The notes below the pieces were generated by a model. It saw only the letters and a program-made list of their open reading frames with translations, had not been told where the DNA came from and ran no database searches. Positions 24,778 through 32,340 of a stretch of 64,000 bases of DNA are shown here, one piece after another. The position numbers were made by a program, and so were the translations under genes. How positions within the stretch are numbered: the first letter of the stretch is position 1; each line of letters opens with the position of its first letter. The stretch comes from Vitreoscilla massiliensis (lineage in GTDB: Bacteria; Pseudomonadota; Gammaproteobacteria; Burkholderiales; Neisseriaceae), in contig NZ_LN898219.1 of assembly GCF_001457815.1 (NCBI RefSeq), forward strand, positions 437,166 to 501,165. Direction: 5' to 3'.

Positions 24778-24800
24778 ATTGTACGCGAATGCGGTACAAT
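24778..24800. promoter_or_regulatory. Symmetric -10 elements for tmRNA and the DUF1841 gene
   Basis: ATTGTAC (24778-24784) and GTACAAT (24794-24800) are an exact inverted repeat. Each arm gives TACAAT, a good -10 hexamer, one for the leftward tmRNA and one for the rightward gene. The -35 regions are weak on both sides. The leftward element lies 18 bases before the mature tmRNA 5' end. Confidence 0.5.
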
Positions 24801-24818
24801 TAGCCAGTTTAAATCTGT

Positions 24819-24829
24819 TTACAGGCCGC
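24819..24829 (-). repeat. Single DUS (intergenic)
   Basis: TTACAGGCCGC in the leader of the DUF1841 gene. Confidence 0.75.
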
Positions 24830-24882
24830 ATCTTTGGTTGGTTTAAGTCAACAAAGGGGGCGGATGAACACGAAAGTTTATT

Positions 24883-25377
24883 ATGTATGACGTGAATACC
24901 CATGATGTGCGCCGCTATTTTGGCCATGTGTGGCAAAATCGCTTGAATCCTTTGCAATTGGATGCATTGCAACAAAAAGCCTTGCGCATCATCGAGGCGC
25001 ATCCTGAATACCAAAAATACCTTGAGCACATTGAGGAGTATTTGGATAAGAACTGGACGCCAGAGCAAGGGGAAACCAATCCATTTTTACATCTGTCTTT
25101 GCATCTTTCGATACAAGAGCAAGTGGGCATAGACCAGCCGTTTGGCATTCGCGCCATCCATCAACAATTGGTGGGCATGCACAATGACAATTGGGTGAAG
25201 GCCGAAGATGAGATGATGGATGCTTTGGTGGAAACCATTTGGCAAGCGCAGCGTCACAATCAAGGTTTGGATGTGAATGCTTACATGACGCGTTTGCGCA
25301 AATTGGTCGGTTTGGGACAAGAGGATGAGCGCCGCATCAATCCGCATGAGGTGATACAGTTGCAAAATGAGAAATAA
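24883..25377 (+). CDS. DUF1841 family protein
   Basis: A 164-residue soluble protein that begins YDVNTHDVRRYFGHVWQNRLN, the typical start of the DUF1841 family of beta- and gamma-proteobacteria. HLSLHLSIQEQVGIDQPFGIR in the middle is also conserved. The family's biochemical role is unknown. It stands alone between tmRNA and a long hairpin, with an uptake word in its leader. Confidence 0.8.
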   Translation: MYDVNTHDVRRYFGHVWQNRLNPLQLDALQQKALRIIEAHPEYQKYLEHIEEYLDKNWTPEQGETNPFLHLSLHLSIQEQVGIDQPFGIRAIHQQLVGMHNDNWVKAEDEMMDALVETIWQAQRHNQGLDVNAYMTRLRKLVGLGQEDERRINPHEVIQLQNEK

Positions 25378-25474
25378 TTCACACTAGTGCACACTTTTTT
25401 GGCATGCGTATTGCTTAAATAAAACTGTGTGTGTAGTAAAGCATAACGGGTAGTGTGGCCCAATATGCAAGTGA

Positions 25475-25540
25475 ATCCGGCTTACAGTTTAATGGTTATT
25501 ACCTGAGTGATAATGATTAAACTGTAAGCTGGATTTTTTT
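25475..25540 (+). terminator. Long inverted repeat with T run
   Basis: Arms 25475-25493 and 25515-25533 are complementary over 19 bases apart from one G-T pair, with a 21-base loop and seven T after the stem. It ends about 100 bases after the DUF1841 gene. It includes CTTACAG, part of the uptake word, but is not a full DUS pair. Confidence 0.6.
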
Positions 25541-25653
25541 GTGCTGGTAATATTTGAATGTTAAAAAGTTTTAGTTTTGAAAATATGATTTAAATCATTC
25601 AATTAGAGCAAAATTTAAGACTTTGGTATATGTCTGATGAATGAAATACTTGC

Positions 25654-25714
25654 GGTTTAGTAAAACTTGGCATTTTTTTAACAATATTTAGGTTTAGAGT
25701 AAAAAACTTGGCAT
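25654..25714 (+). repeat. Imperfect direct repeat GGTTTAG..AACTTGGCAT
   Basis: Copies at 25654-25673 and 25691-25714 share GGTTTAG, then AAAACTTGGCAT with a small insertion. Possible remnant of duplication or paired binding sites. Confidence 0.35.
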
Positions 25715-25807
25715 GCTGTGAAATGTGCCAAAAATTGACTTTAGGTGTCACATACTAACAATCAGGTATTTGATAAACATCAACAAAGCATGAGAAAGCA
25801 GCAGGCA

Positions 25808-25831
25808 GAAAAAATGCCCATTGCTGGGCAT
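25808..25831 (-). terminator. Terminator of the hom operon
   Basis: ATGCCCA and TGGGCAT pair around a 4-base loop; on the minus strand a T run follows. It lies about 20 bases beyond the stop at 25852. Confidence 0.75.
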
Positions 25832-25851
25832 GTAAGTTGGATTTTAGGTAT

Positions 25852-26247
25852 TTAAGACTGTTTGACCTGTTTCAAGCACTGCTCATGTCTTTGCTGAAAA
25901 CCTTCGGTGCCACCCATTTTGCTCATGCGCTCTTCTGGCGTTAATTTGCTGAATTGGCGTATCTCGGTTTCAGACATGGGTTCAAAAATCGGTACCAACG
26001 TGCATTCGCAATACGCTTGCGGTACCCAATCGGTATTGCCCGTAAAGCCAAATTTTTGTAAGTCTTGCTGCCATTGAGGGTGGGCAGGGACGTTTTGGGT
26101 GCAGTTTTCCACCATGGAATTGATGATATTGGCTTTGCCCATGATCGTGTACTTCATGGTGAAAAACATGCCGACAAACAATACAATAATCACCCACAGC
26201 CAAATCCGGATGGTTTTGGCTTTCTTGGGCATGGCCACTTTAGCCAT
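25852..26247 (-). CDS. Single-span inner-membrane protein, function unknown
   Basis: A 131-residue protein with a basic start (MAKVAMPKKAKTIR), one membrane helix (IWLWVIIVLFVGMFFTMKY) and an outside domain with four cysteines (ENCTQNV, YCECTLV, HEQCLKQ), probably two disulfides. The ATG overlaps the hom stop by eight bases, so it is translated with homoserine dehydrogenase. The link to amino-acid synthesis is not obvious and may be only genomic. No family recognised. Confidence 0.65.
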   Translation of the reverse strand: MAKVAMPKKAKTIRIWLWVIIVLFVGMFFTMKYTIMGKANIINSMVENCTQNVPAHPQWQQDLQKFGFTGNTDWVPQAYCECTLVPIFEPMSETEIRQFSKLTPEERMSKMGGTEGFQQRHEQCLKQVKQS

Positions 26248-27553
26248 TGAACGGTTCCATGCGCAACATCACCACTGGCTTGGTCACACGGTTCAAGTCT
26301 TCAATGCGGGCTATCGCTTCTTTCATGTCGCGCTCTAGAGCTGAGTGCGTCAAAATCACGATTTCGGCTTCTTCGTGTGCTGTGGCTTTTTGAATCAAGG
26401 CTTCAACTGAAATGCTGTGTTGTGCCAACATTGAAGTCACCGCTGCCAACACGCCTGGCTCATCGGTGGTGGTCAAACGCAAATAATAGCTGCTGCGGAT
26501 GTCGTCTATGCTGATGGCAGGCAAGGTTTGCACATGGTGAGGCTGGAAGGCCAAATACGGCACGCGTTGTTCTGCTTCGGAATCAATCAAACGACAGATG
26601 TCCAAAATATCGGCCACTACCGAGCTGGCGGTAGGCAAGGAGCCAGCGCCGGGACCGTAATGCATGGTCACACCGACCATATCGGCTTTCACCAATACCG
26701 CATTCATCACGCCATCCACATTGGCAATCAAACGCTCTTGTGGAATCAACGTTGGGTGTACGCGCAATTCCACGCCATCTTCGCGGCGGCGGGTAATGCC
26801 CAATAATTTGACGCGGTAGCCCAATTCTTCGGCGTACTGAATGTCTTTGCCTTCTAAAGTGCTGATGCCTTCTAAGTAACACTTAGAGAAATCCAGTGGC
26901 ACACCAAAAGCCACAGACGACATGATGGTGATTTTATGACCGGCGTCATGACCTTCAATGTCAAAAGTTGGGTCGGCTTCGGCATAGCCTTTGGCCTGTG
27001 CTTCTTTCAACACATCGGCAAAATCGCTGCCTTTAGAGCGCATTTCGCTCAAAATAAAATTGCTGGTGCCATTGATGATGCCGGCAATCCATTCGATTTT
27101 GTTGGCGGCCAAACCTTCGCGCAAGGATTTGATGATGGGAATGCCACCGGCCACAGCCGCTTCAAACATCACCATCACATTTTTGGCAGCCGCAGCAGCA
27201 AAAATCTCATTGCCGTGTTCGGCCAACAATTTCTTATTCGCAGTGACCACGTGTTTGCCATTGGCTATGGCTTGCAACACCATGTCTTTGGCGATGGTGG
27301 TGCCACCAATCAATTCAACCACAATATCAATGTCAGGGTGGTTAACAATTTCTGCTGCATCGGTGGTAATGGTAATCGTGTCATCCGTGCCGATGATTTC
27401 TTGTGCTTTGGCAATATCACGGCGTGACACCATGGTCACACGCACATCACGACCTAAACGGCGACTGATTTCATCAGCATTCTCACGCAACACCTGTGCA
27501 GTGCCGCCACCGACCACTCCTAAACCGATAATCCCGACATTAATGGGCTTCAT
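26240..27553 (-). CDS. hom: Homoserine dehydrogenase
   Basis: Reduces aspartate semialdehyde to homoserine for threonine and methionine. 437 residues, the usual length of the monofunctional enzyme: NAD(P) motif VGIIGLGVVGGGTAQVL at the start, catalytic domain with AAVAGGIPIIKSLREGL, TSNFILSEM and EADPTFDIEGHDAGHK, and a C-terminal ACT domain (TDEPGVLAAVTSMLAQHSISVEA) that should sense threonine. AGGAG precedes the ATG. The partner enzyme homoserine kinase is encoded separately at 38.3 kb. Confidence 0.95.
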   Translation of the reverse strand: MKPINVGIIGLGVVGGGTAQVLRENADEISRRLGRDVRVTMVSRRDIAKAQEIIGTDDTITITTDAAEIVNHPDIDIVVELIGGTTIAKDMVLQAIANGKHVVTANKKLLAEHGNEIFAAAAAKNVMVMFEAAVAGGIPIIKSLREGLAANKIEWIAGIINGTSNFILSEMRSKGSDFADVLKEAQAKGYAEADPTFDIEGHDAGHKITIMSSVAFGVPLDFSKCYLEGISTLEGKDIQYAEELGYRVKLLGITRRREDGVELRVHPTLIPQERLIANVDGVMNAVLVKADMVGVTMHYGPGAGSLPTASSVVADILDICRLIDSEAEQRVPYLAFQPHHVQTLPAISIDDIRSSYYLRLTTTDEPGVLAAVTSMLAQHSISVEALIQKATAHEEAEIVILTHSALERDMKEAIARIEDLNRVTKPVVMLRMEPFNG

Positions 27554-27677
27554 GCAAACTCCTAAGCTTGGGTCTTAGACCCCATGGACTGACAAACAAA
27601 TGATTCAACAAACCCACTATGCTAGCGTAAAATGCCCAAAGTTGCATCTTTAAAATCAAGCAAGAAAGAAACACATT

Positions 27678-28064
27678 ATGGATTTTACCGAACACAACAA
27701 GGCCGGCGATTTCAGCATCAGTGGCTATGAAGCGGGCGAAATTGAAGTGGCGGGTCAGCGTTATCAGCAAGCCATTTTGGTGAAGACGGGCGAAGTTGTG
27801 CCGCTACAAGCAGAAAATTGCCAAAGTTTGACCGAAGAGGTTCTCAATCAAATATTGCAACAAAGACCTCAACCTGAGTTGATTGTGGTAGGAACAGGTT
27901 CTAAGCAGCAATTTTTACCTCCAAAACTGCAAGTCATGGTGGCGAAAGAACGCATCGGATTGGAGATGATGGCCACGCCTGCAGCTTGCCGTACTTTTAA
28001 CATCTTGCTGAGCGAAGACCGTAAGGCTTGGGCCATTTTGTGGCCAACGGCTGCGGAAAATTAA
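27678..28064 (+). CDS. Mth938-like domain protein (DUF498)
   Basis: A 128-residue protein of the Mth938/Xcc1710 fold. PELIVVGTGSKQQFLPPKL is the family's conserved strand-turn, followed by MMATPAACRTFNILLSEDRKAWAILWP. Found across proteobacteria, often near secretion or respiratory genes; function uncertain. Divergent from hom with a 124-base shared upstream region. Confidence 0.8.
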   Translation: MDFTEHNKAGDFSISGYEAGEIEVAGQRYQQAILVKTGEVVPLQAENCQSLTEEVLNQILQQRPQPELIVVGTGSKQQFLPPKLQVMVAKERIGLEMMATPAACRTFNILLSEDRKAWAILWPTAAEN

Positions 28065-28086
28065 GCCCAAAGCCGCTTGAAGTGCG

Positions 28087-28092
28087 TATAAT
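28087..28092 (+). promoter_or_regulatory. -10 TATAAT before the preQ1 riboswitch
   Basis: A perfect TATAAT about 20 bases before the first base of the riboswitch stem. The -35 is weak. Confidence 0.5.
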
Positions 28093-28112
28093 GCGTGCTG
28101 TTATTTTGACAC

Positions 28113-28146
28113 AGTGGTTCGCAACCCTCCCACTATAAAAAACTAG
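28113..28146 (+). ncRNA. PreQ1-I riboswitch
   Basis: AGTGG and CCACT (28113-28117 and 28130-28134) form stem P1, the loop carries TTCGCAACCCTC, and the A-rich tail TATAAAAAACTAGG follows, exactly the layout of the small class-I preQ1 aptamer (H-type pseudoknot). It lies 80 bases before a queuosine-precursor transporter gene, the expected target. High preQ1 should lower transporter expression; the mechanism (start-site masking or termination) is not clear from sequence. Confidence 0.85.
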
Positions 28147-28170
28147 GCGTCTTAAACTTGCGGTCTGTGT

Positions 28171-28181
28171 TTACAGGCCGC
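28171..28181 (-). repeat. Single DUS between riboswitch and gene
   Basis: TTACAGGCCGC in the leader of yhhQ; CGGTCTGTG just before it (28161-28169) is a degenerate second copy, so the pair could form an attenuator-like hairpin. Confidence 0.7.
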
Positions 28182-28226
28182 TTGTGTCTGTTCGCCCTGG
28201 TTGTTTCTTAAATCAGGATTCTATAT

Positions 28227-28895
28227 ATGTATCAATTCTCAGTCGCTCAGCGACAAAAAGCCTTGCGTTGGCTGTGTTTTTGGCATGTGTTGGTGATTGC
28301 AGCCAGCAATTATTTGGTGCAATTCCCAATCAAATTTGGCCCCATAGACAATACTTGGGGGGCGTTTACCTACCCATTTATTTTCTTGACCACCGATTTG
28401 ACCGTGCGCATTTTTGGCAGCGCCATGGCGCGCAAAATCATTTTCATGGTGATGTTGCCGGCTTTGGCCTTGTCATATGTGATTTCGGCCTTGTTTGTGA
28501 ACGGGCAATGGCATGGTTTTGCCGCCATAGGCGAGTTTCATTCCATCGGCGCGCGCATTGCCTTGGCCAGTTTCACCGCTTATGTGGTGGCGCAATTGTT
28601 GGACATAGGCGTGTTCAACCGTTTGCGCCAGTCCAAACGCTGGTGGGCCGCTCCTGCCGCTGCTAGCAGCATAGGTAGCGCCATCGATACCTTGGTGTTT
28701 TTTGCGGTGGCGTTTTACGCCAGCAGCGATGAGTTTATGGCCGCGAATTGGCCGTCTATCGCCGTGGCCGACTTTGCCTGCAAAATCCTCATCGGCGCGT
28801 GTTTGTTCCTGCCTTTGTACGGGGTATTGTTGCAGTATTTAATGTGCAAACTGACGTTGCTCGCACCGACCCACGGCCGTGTGAACAGCCATTAA
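28227..28895 (+). CDS. yhhQ: Queuosine precursor (preQ0/preQ1) transporter YhhQ
   Basis: A 222-residue inner-membrane protein with about six helices. NYLVQFPI, WGAFTYPFIFLTTDLTVRIFG and the AAASSIGSAIDTLVFFAVAFY helix are characteristic of the YhhQ/COG1738 family, which imports 7-deazaguanine precursors of queuosine. The riboswitch in its leader supports the call independently. AGGA sits nine bases before the ATG. An inverted DUS pair ends the transcript. Confidence 0.92.
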   Translation: MYQFSVAQRQKALRWLCFWHVLVIAASNYLVQFPIKFGPIDNTWGAFTYPFIFLTTDLTVRIFGSAMARKIIFMVMLPALALSYVISALFVNGQWHGFAAIGEFHSIGARIALASFTAYVVAQLLDIGVFNRLRQSKRWWAAPAAASSIGSAIDTLVFFAVAFYASSDEFMAANWPSIAVADFACKILIGACLFLPLYGVLLQYLMCKLTLLAPTHGRVNSH

Positions 28896-28912
28896 TCAGC
28901 TGTGGTGATGGT

Positions 28913-28950
28913 TTACAGGCCGCTTGAACACATGCTTAAGCGGCCTGTAA
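28913..28950. terminator. Inverted DUS pair between convergent genes
   Basis: TTACAGGCCGCTT (28913-28925) and AAGCGGCCTGTAA (28938-28950) form a 13-bp stem. Confidence 0.65.
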
Positions 28951-29018
28951 GCATTGTTAGTGAAGATATCAACGCACATAGGCTATTTCAGCCGTAAATT
29001 AAGATCTCAAACATGGTA

Positions 29019-29810
29019 TCAATCGCGATATGGGTACAACTGTGCCCGAGCATCCAATGGCTGTAAGGCTTTGCCGTTCAGGCTGACTTGGCCAGTAGCG
29101 GCAATGCGCAGTGGTGACGGTGGCAGAGAAAAAGCCTGTGTGGGTGTTTGCGTCGCGGGGTTTAAGGCTATGGTTTCGATGATTTCAGGGAAAGCGGGCA
29201 AAGCTGCGCCATGCTCGAAAAAACCTGCAGGCGTACTGCTGGCTTGGTAGGCCTGTCCTTGGTAATAGGCCACACGGTTTAATGTTGGCTCACCTGCTGA
29301 CAACACGACGTGTTTGAGCAATTGGTTCATAAAGCGCAAATCTTGGGCGGCGTTATGGTCTTGCTCATAACCCAAGTTTTGCAATGTCTGTTGTTGTGCG
29401 GCGGACAAAACATGCGGCCTGTAAACACTGAAAAAGCGCAAAGAGGCGTGAGGCGCATTGTCTTGTTCGGTTTGAGTGGGCACAGCCACAGACGCATCGC
29501 TGAACAGCCAATACGCGGGCGCAGAAATGCTGCGGGGTAATAATTGCGTGAGCGTGGTCGCAGGGACGGTGCTGTGCAACAACCAGTGTTGTTGCTCGCC
29601 AACGATGACCAACAGCGTTTGTGCGGCATCGCTAAACAGGCGGTAGCGCCCCATCGCATGCACGCGCCGCCCTGAAGTGGCAGGGCCGCCGCTTTTGCCC
29701 ATGCGGTGGCCATCGCTTAAGGCGCGGCTCATTAAGGCGGCGGTGACGCAGCCCGTTTGCAACAAGACACTGGTGGCGATGAGACAGCGAAGAAATTGGC
29801 GTCGGTACAT
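29019..29810 (-). CDS. Lipoprotein of unknown function
   Basis: A 263-residue protein with a lipoprotein signal: MYRRQFLRCLIATSVLLQTGC, lipobox QTGC with Cys21. The mature part has no motif I recognise; it is rich in Gln and Ala and contains a short GRYRLFSDAAQTLLVIVGEQQHW region. It stands alone, ending at an inverted DUS pair. It carries an uptake word inside (near 29413). The general layout (lipid anchor, then a stretch about whether a value is reported or stored) resembles the lipoprotein at 53.8 kb but I cannot show homology. Confidence 0.6.
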   Translation of the reverse strand: MYRRQFLRCLIATSVLLQTGCVTAALMSRALSDGHRMGKSGGPATSGRRVHAMGRYRLFSDAAQTLLVIVGEQQHWLLHSTVPATTLTQLLPRSISAPAYWLFSDASVAVPTQTEQDNAPHASLRFFSVYRPHVLSAAQQQTLQNLGYEQDHNAAQDLRFMNQLLKHVVLSAGEPTLNRVAYYQGQAYQASSTPAGFFEHGAALPAFPEIIETIALNPATQTPTQAFSLPPSPLRIAATGQVSLNGKALQPLDARAQLYPYRD

Positions 29811-29885
29811 GGGCGTTTTTCGTCTGAGTGAGCATGTGTGGGATGGTTAATGCTGGCCTATGCCACCGAGTAAAGTCAACAGAGT

Positions 29886-29923
29886 TTATAAGCGGCCTGT
29901 AAACCTTTACAGGTCGCTTATAA
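29886..29923 (-). terminator. DUS palindrome after the gentisate LysR gene
   Basis: Eighteen-base arms (29886-29903, 29906-29923) with one G-T pair and almost no loop; each contains the uptake word, the right one with a T change. Confidence 0.6.
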
Positions 29924-29990
29924 AAGGTGTCTGAATAACATGTTTCAACCTGTATTGGCGTAGCGGCGCAGTGTTTACACACCATCGATG

Positions 29991-30887
29991 CTAACAATGA
30001 AACAGCTGAAAACAAGTCTGTCTGAGCCATTGGTTGGCCGGATTGCCGTGCATGCGTTCGTGCCAATGCTGTTTGACGCTGTAAGTGGGCAGCTTAAACG
30101 GCAAGTCCAACATTTTCAAATTGCCGCGCGACAGCAGTAGCTTGCTCAAGCGCTCGGGCACGGTGGCCAGCAATTCGGTTTCCTGTATCACCAAGCCCAC
30201 GCCCAAATAACTGGGCAATTTAATCACCACCTCACGGTTGATTCCTTGCTTGTGCATCTCGGTTTCGATGATGTAATGGCCGGTGCCATTGGCAATCACA
30301 TCCACATGCAATTCATGCAAATACGCGTCCAGCGTCAAAGTCTCTCCCGTGATGCGCGGATGGTCTTCGCGAATGAGGGCAACGTATTTTTGTTTGAACA
30401 AAGTCTGTTGGTAAAAGCCGGCTTCCAATTGCGGAATAAAGCCTATGGCCAAATCAATGTCGCCGCTGCTCATCATCGCCGCGGTTTGGCCGCCGATGGG
30501 CACCACATTCAAACGCACCGATGGCGCGTGCACGCGCAGGTATTGCAGCAAGGTCGGCAGCAAATTCAAATGGCTGATGTCGGTCATGCTCAGCGTGAAT
30601 TCTTGATTCGATTCCAGCGGATTAAAGGCTTTGCGGTATTCGTTGACCGCGCGCACATGCTCTAACGCCTCCATTACCATCGGCGCCAATTCCTTGGCGA
30701 TGTCGGTGGCTTCCATGTGATTGCCCACGCGCACGAACAATTGGTCTGAGAAATGACTTCTGAGCTTATTGAGGCCGATGCTCGCCGCTGGTTGGCCGAT
30801 ATTGAGGCTGATGGCGGCTTTGGAGATGCTGCCATTTCGGAAAATGGCATGGAAAAGTTGCAATAATCGAACATCTACATCAAACAT
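29991..30887 (-). CDS. LysR-family regulator of the gentisate pathway
   Basis: A 298-residue LysR protein. The HTH reads LFHAIFRNGSISKAAISLNIGQPAASIGLNKLRSHF; the start DVRLLQLFHAI and the PSVRLNVVPIGG region place it near the NahR/NodD-like aromatic-acid sensors. It is divergent from the gentisate dioxygenase gene and most likely activates it in response to 3-hydroxybenzoate or gentisate. A perfect dyad lies between the two genes. Confidence 0.87.
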   Translation of the reverse strand: MFDVDVRLLQLFHAIFRNGSISKAAISLNIGQPAASIGLNKLRSHFSDQLFVRVGNHMEATDIAKELAPMVMEALEHVRAVNEYRKAFNPLESNQEFTLSMTDISHLNLLPTLLQYLRVHAPSVRLNVVPIGGQTAAMMSSGDIDLAIGFIPQLEAGFYQQTLFKQKYVALIREDHPRITGETLTLDAYLHELHVDVIANGTGHYIIETEMHKQGINREVVIKLPSYLGVGLVIQETELLATVPERLSKLLLSRGNLKMLDLPFKLPTYSVKQHWHERMHGNPANQWLRQTCFQLFHC

Positions 30888-30981
30888 GGCGGCTTAGGTT
30901 ATTAATTTGATTAATAGAGCGTATTGCATTTGGGCTATGGAAACAAGGGTTTTGAGTTGTTAAAGTGCGCAGCATACACCG

Positions 30982-30997
30982 TTTGATGTAAATCAAA
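30982..30997. promoter_or_regulatory. Perfect dyad TTTGAT-GTAA-ATCAAA, FNR-like or LysR site
   Basis: The inner part TTGATGTAAATCAA equals the FNR/ANR consensus TTGAT-N4-ATCAA. The dyad also suits a LysR operator of the NodD/NahR type. It sits 95 bases upstream of the regulator start and 53 bases before the dioxygenase start. Confidence 0.55.
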
Positions 30998-31049
30998 TTC
31001 GAGATTGCAGTGCATAAACAGCGACTTAATGGGCGCACAGGGAGAGAGC

Positions 31050-32084
31050 ATGGAACAGTTGGCCACTTTGGCGGATTTACCAACAGAATACGTTGAGGCA
31101 TTGGAGCAAAAAAATTTGGTGCCGTTGTGGCCGAGTTTGCGCGATGTGATGCCGCCCGAAACGCCGCGTCCACGCACCCAAGCCACCTGCTGGAAATTCC
31201 AAGACATACGTCCTTTGTTGTTACAGGCCGGTGAATTAACGCCGATAGAAAAAGCAGAACGCCGTGTGTTGGTCTTGGCCAATCCGGGACATGGTTTGGA
31301 CAATATGCGTGCCAGTTCCATCATTTATTTGGGCATGCAGTTGCTGTTGCCCGGTGAATGGGCACCGTCACACCGTCACACCCCCAATGCCGTGCGCTTA
31401 ATCGTGGAAGGCGAGGGCGCTTACACCACGGTGGAAGGCGAAAAATGCCCAATGGAACACGGTGATTTGATTTTAACGCCATCTGGCATGTGGCACGAAC
31501 ACGGCCACGATGGCGATAAAGAGGTGATTTGGTTAGATGTGTTGGATTTGCCGTTGGTGTATTACGCTGAAGCGACGTATGTGCAAGGCAGCACCGGTCA
31601 AACCACCCACAAAATTGCCACCGAATCGGTATACGGCGGCGGCATCGTCCCCAGTAAGCATTTCGCCCGCAGCCACAGCGCCACTCCCATCATGCGCTAT
31701 AAATGGTCGGATGCCAAAGCTGCCTTAGAAAGCATCGCCGCGGTCGAGCCCGACAGCGACATTGTGCAAATTGCCTATGTGAACCCTGAAACCGGCGACG
31801 ATTGCCAAAAAATCATCGGCTACAGCGCCATCATGTTGCGCCCACATGAAAGCGTGCGCTTGCCGTGCCGCTCCAGTGCGATGGTGTTTCACATCATAGA
31901 CGGGCAAGTCGAAGTGGGCGTGGACGAACAGGTGTTCCAATTACAACGTGCCGACACCAGTTGCGCACCGTGTTTTGCCGAGGTGACCTTGACCAACCAG
32001 CGTGACGAAGCCAGTTTTGTGTTTGTCGCCGATGAAGCACCGTTTCAGAAGAAACTCGGTTTGTATTCTGAACGCGAAGGTTGA
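31050..32084 (+). CDS. Gentisate 1,2-dioxygenase
   Basis: Opens the ring of gentisate between the carboxyl and hydroxyl carbons to give maleylpyruvate, using Fe(II). 344 residues in a bicupin fold: the N-terminal cupin has PSHRHTPNAVRLIVEGEG and HGDLILTPSGMWHEHGH with the iron-binding histidines; the C-terminal cupin has lost them. Length fits the family. GGGAGAGAGC precedes the ATG; the frame is open 45 bases further upstream without need. First gene of the catabolic run. Confidence 0.92.
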   Translation: MEQLATLADLPTEYVEALEQKNLVPLWPSLRDVMPPETPRPRTQATCWKFQDIRPLLLQAGELTPIEKAERRVLVLANPGHGLDNMRASSIIYLGMQLLLPGEWAPSHRHTPNAVRLIVEGEGAYTTVEGEKCPMEHGDLILTPSGMWHEHGHDGDKEVIWLDVLDLPLVYYAEATYVQGSTGQTTHKIATESVYGGGIVPSKHFARSHSATPIMRYKWSDAKAALESIAAVEPDSDIVQIAYVNPETGDDCQKIIGYSAIMLRPHESVRLPCRSSAMVFHIIDGQVEVGVDEQVFQLQRADTSCAPCFAEVTLTNQRDEASFVFVADEAPFQKKLGLYSEREG

Positions 32085-32101
32085 AGCCATCCCAATACTA
32101 A

Positions 32102-32112
32102 GCGGCCTGTAA
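32102..32112 (+). repeat. Single DUS (intergenic)
   Basis: GCGGCCTGTAA just after the gentisate dioxygenase stop. Confidence 0.75.
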
Positions 32113-32248
32113 TGCTTACATGTCCTCAAGATTGCAAAAGCAAATAACAGAGCAAGGTGTTGCTCATGAATACCAACCGTACAGGCAATACAGCGAGTGA
32201 TAACAGCTCAAACTCGCATCGCTGTGTACTTTGAAGAGAAAACAAGGC

Positions 32249-32287
32249 TTACAGGCCGCTTTTACCTAGCCAATAAGCGGCCTGTAA
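32249..32287 (+). terminator. Inverted DUS pair inside the gentisate gene run
   Basis: TTACAGGCCGCTT (32249-32261) and AAGCGGCCTGTAA (32275-32287). It separates the dioxygenase gene from the hydroxylase gene; whether it stops transcription or only attenuates is open. Confidence 0.5.
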
Positions 32288-32340
32288 AGACCCCAAGCCA
32301 TAGATAACAAGCAGTCAATAGCAGAAAAGGAAACCCCATC

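Larger units (their letters stand above)
25378..25851. other. Spacer between convergent genes, with repeats
   Basis: Contains a 19-bp-stem inverted repeat with T run, an imperfect direct repeat (25654-25714), a 14-bp palindrome ATGATTTAAATCAT (25585-25598) and the terminator of the hom operon. No gene is seen. Confidence 0.55.

Noticed and set aside
32115..32235. Short frames of 22-26 codons between the gentisate dioxygenase and hydroxylase genes
   Set aside because: No ribosome binding site and no amino-acid pattern.
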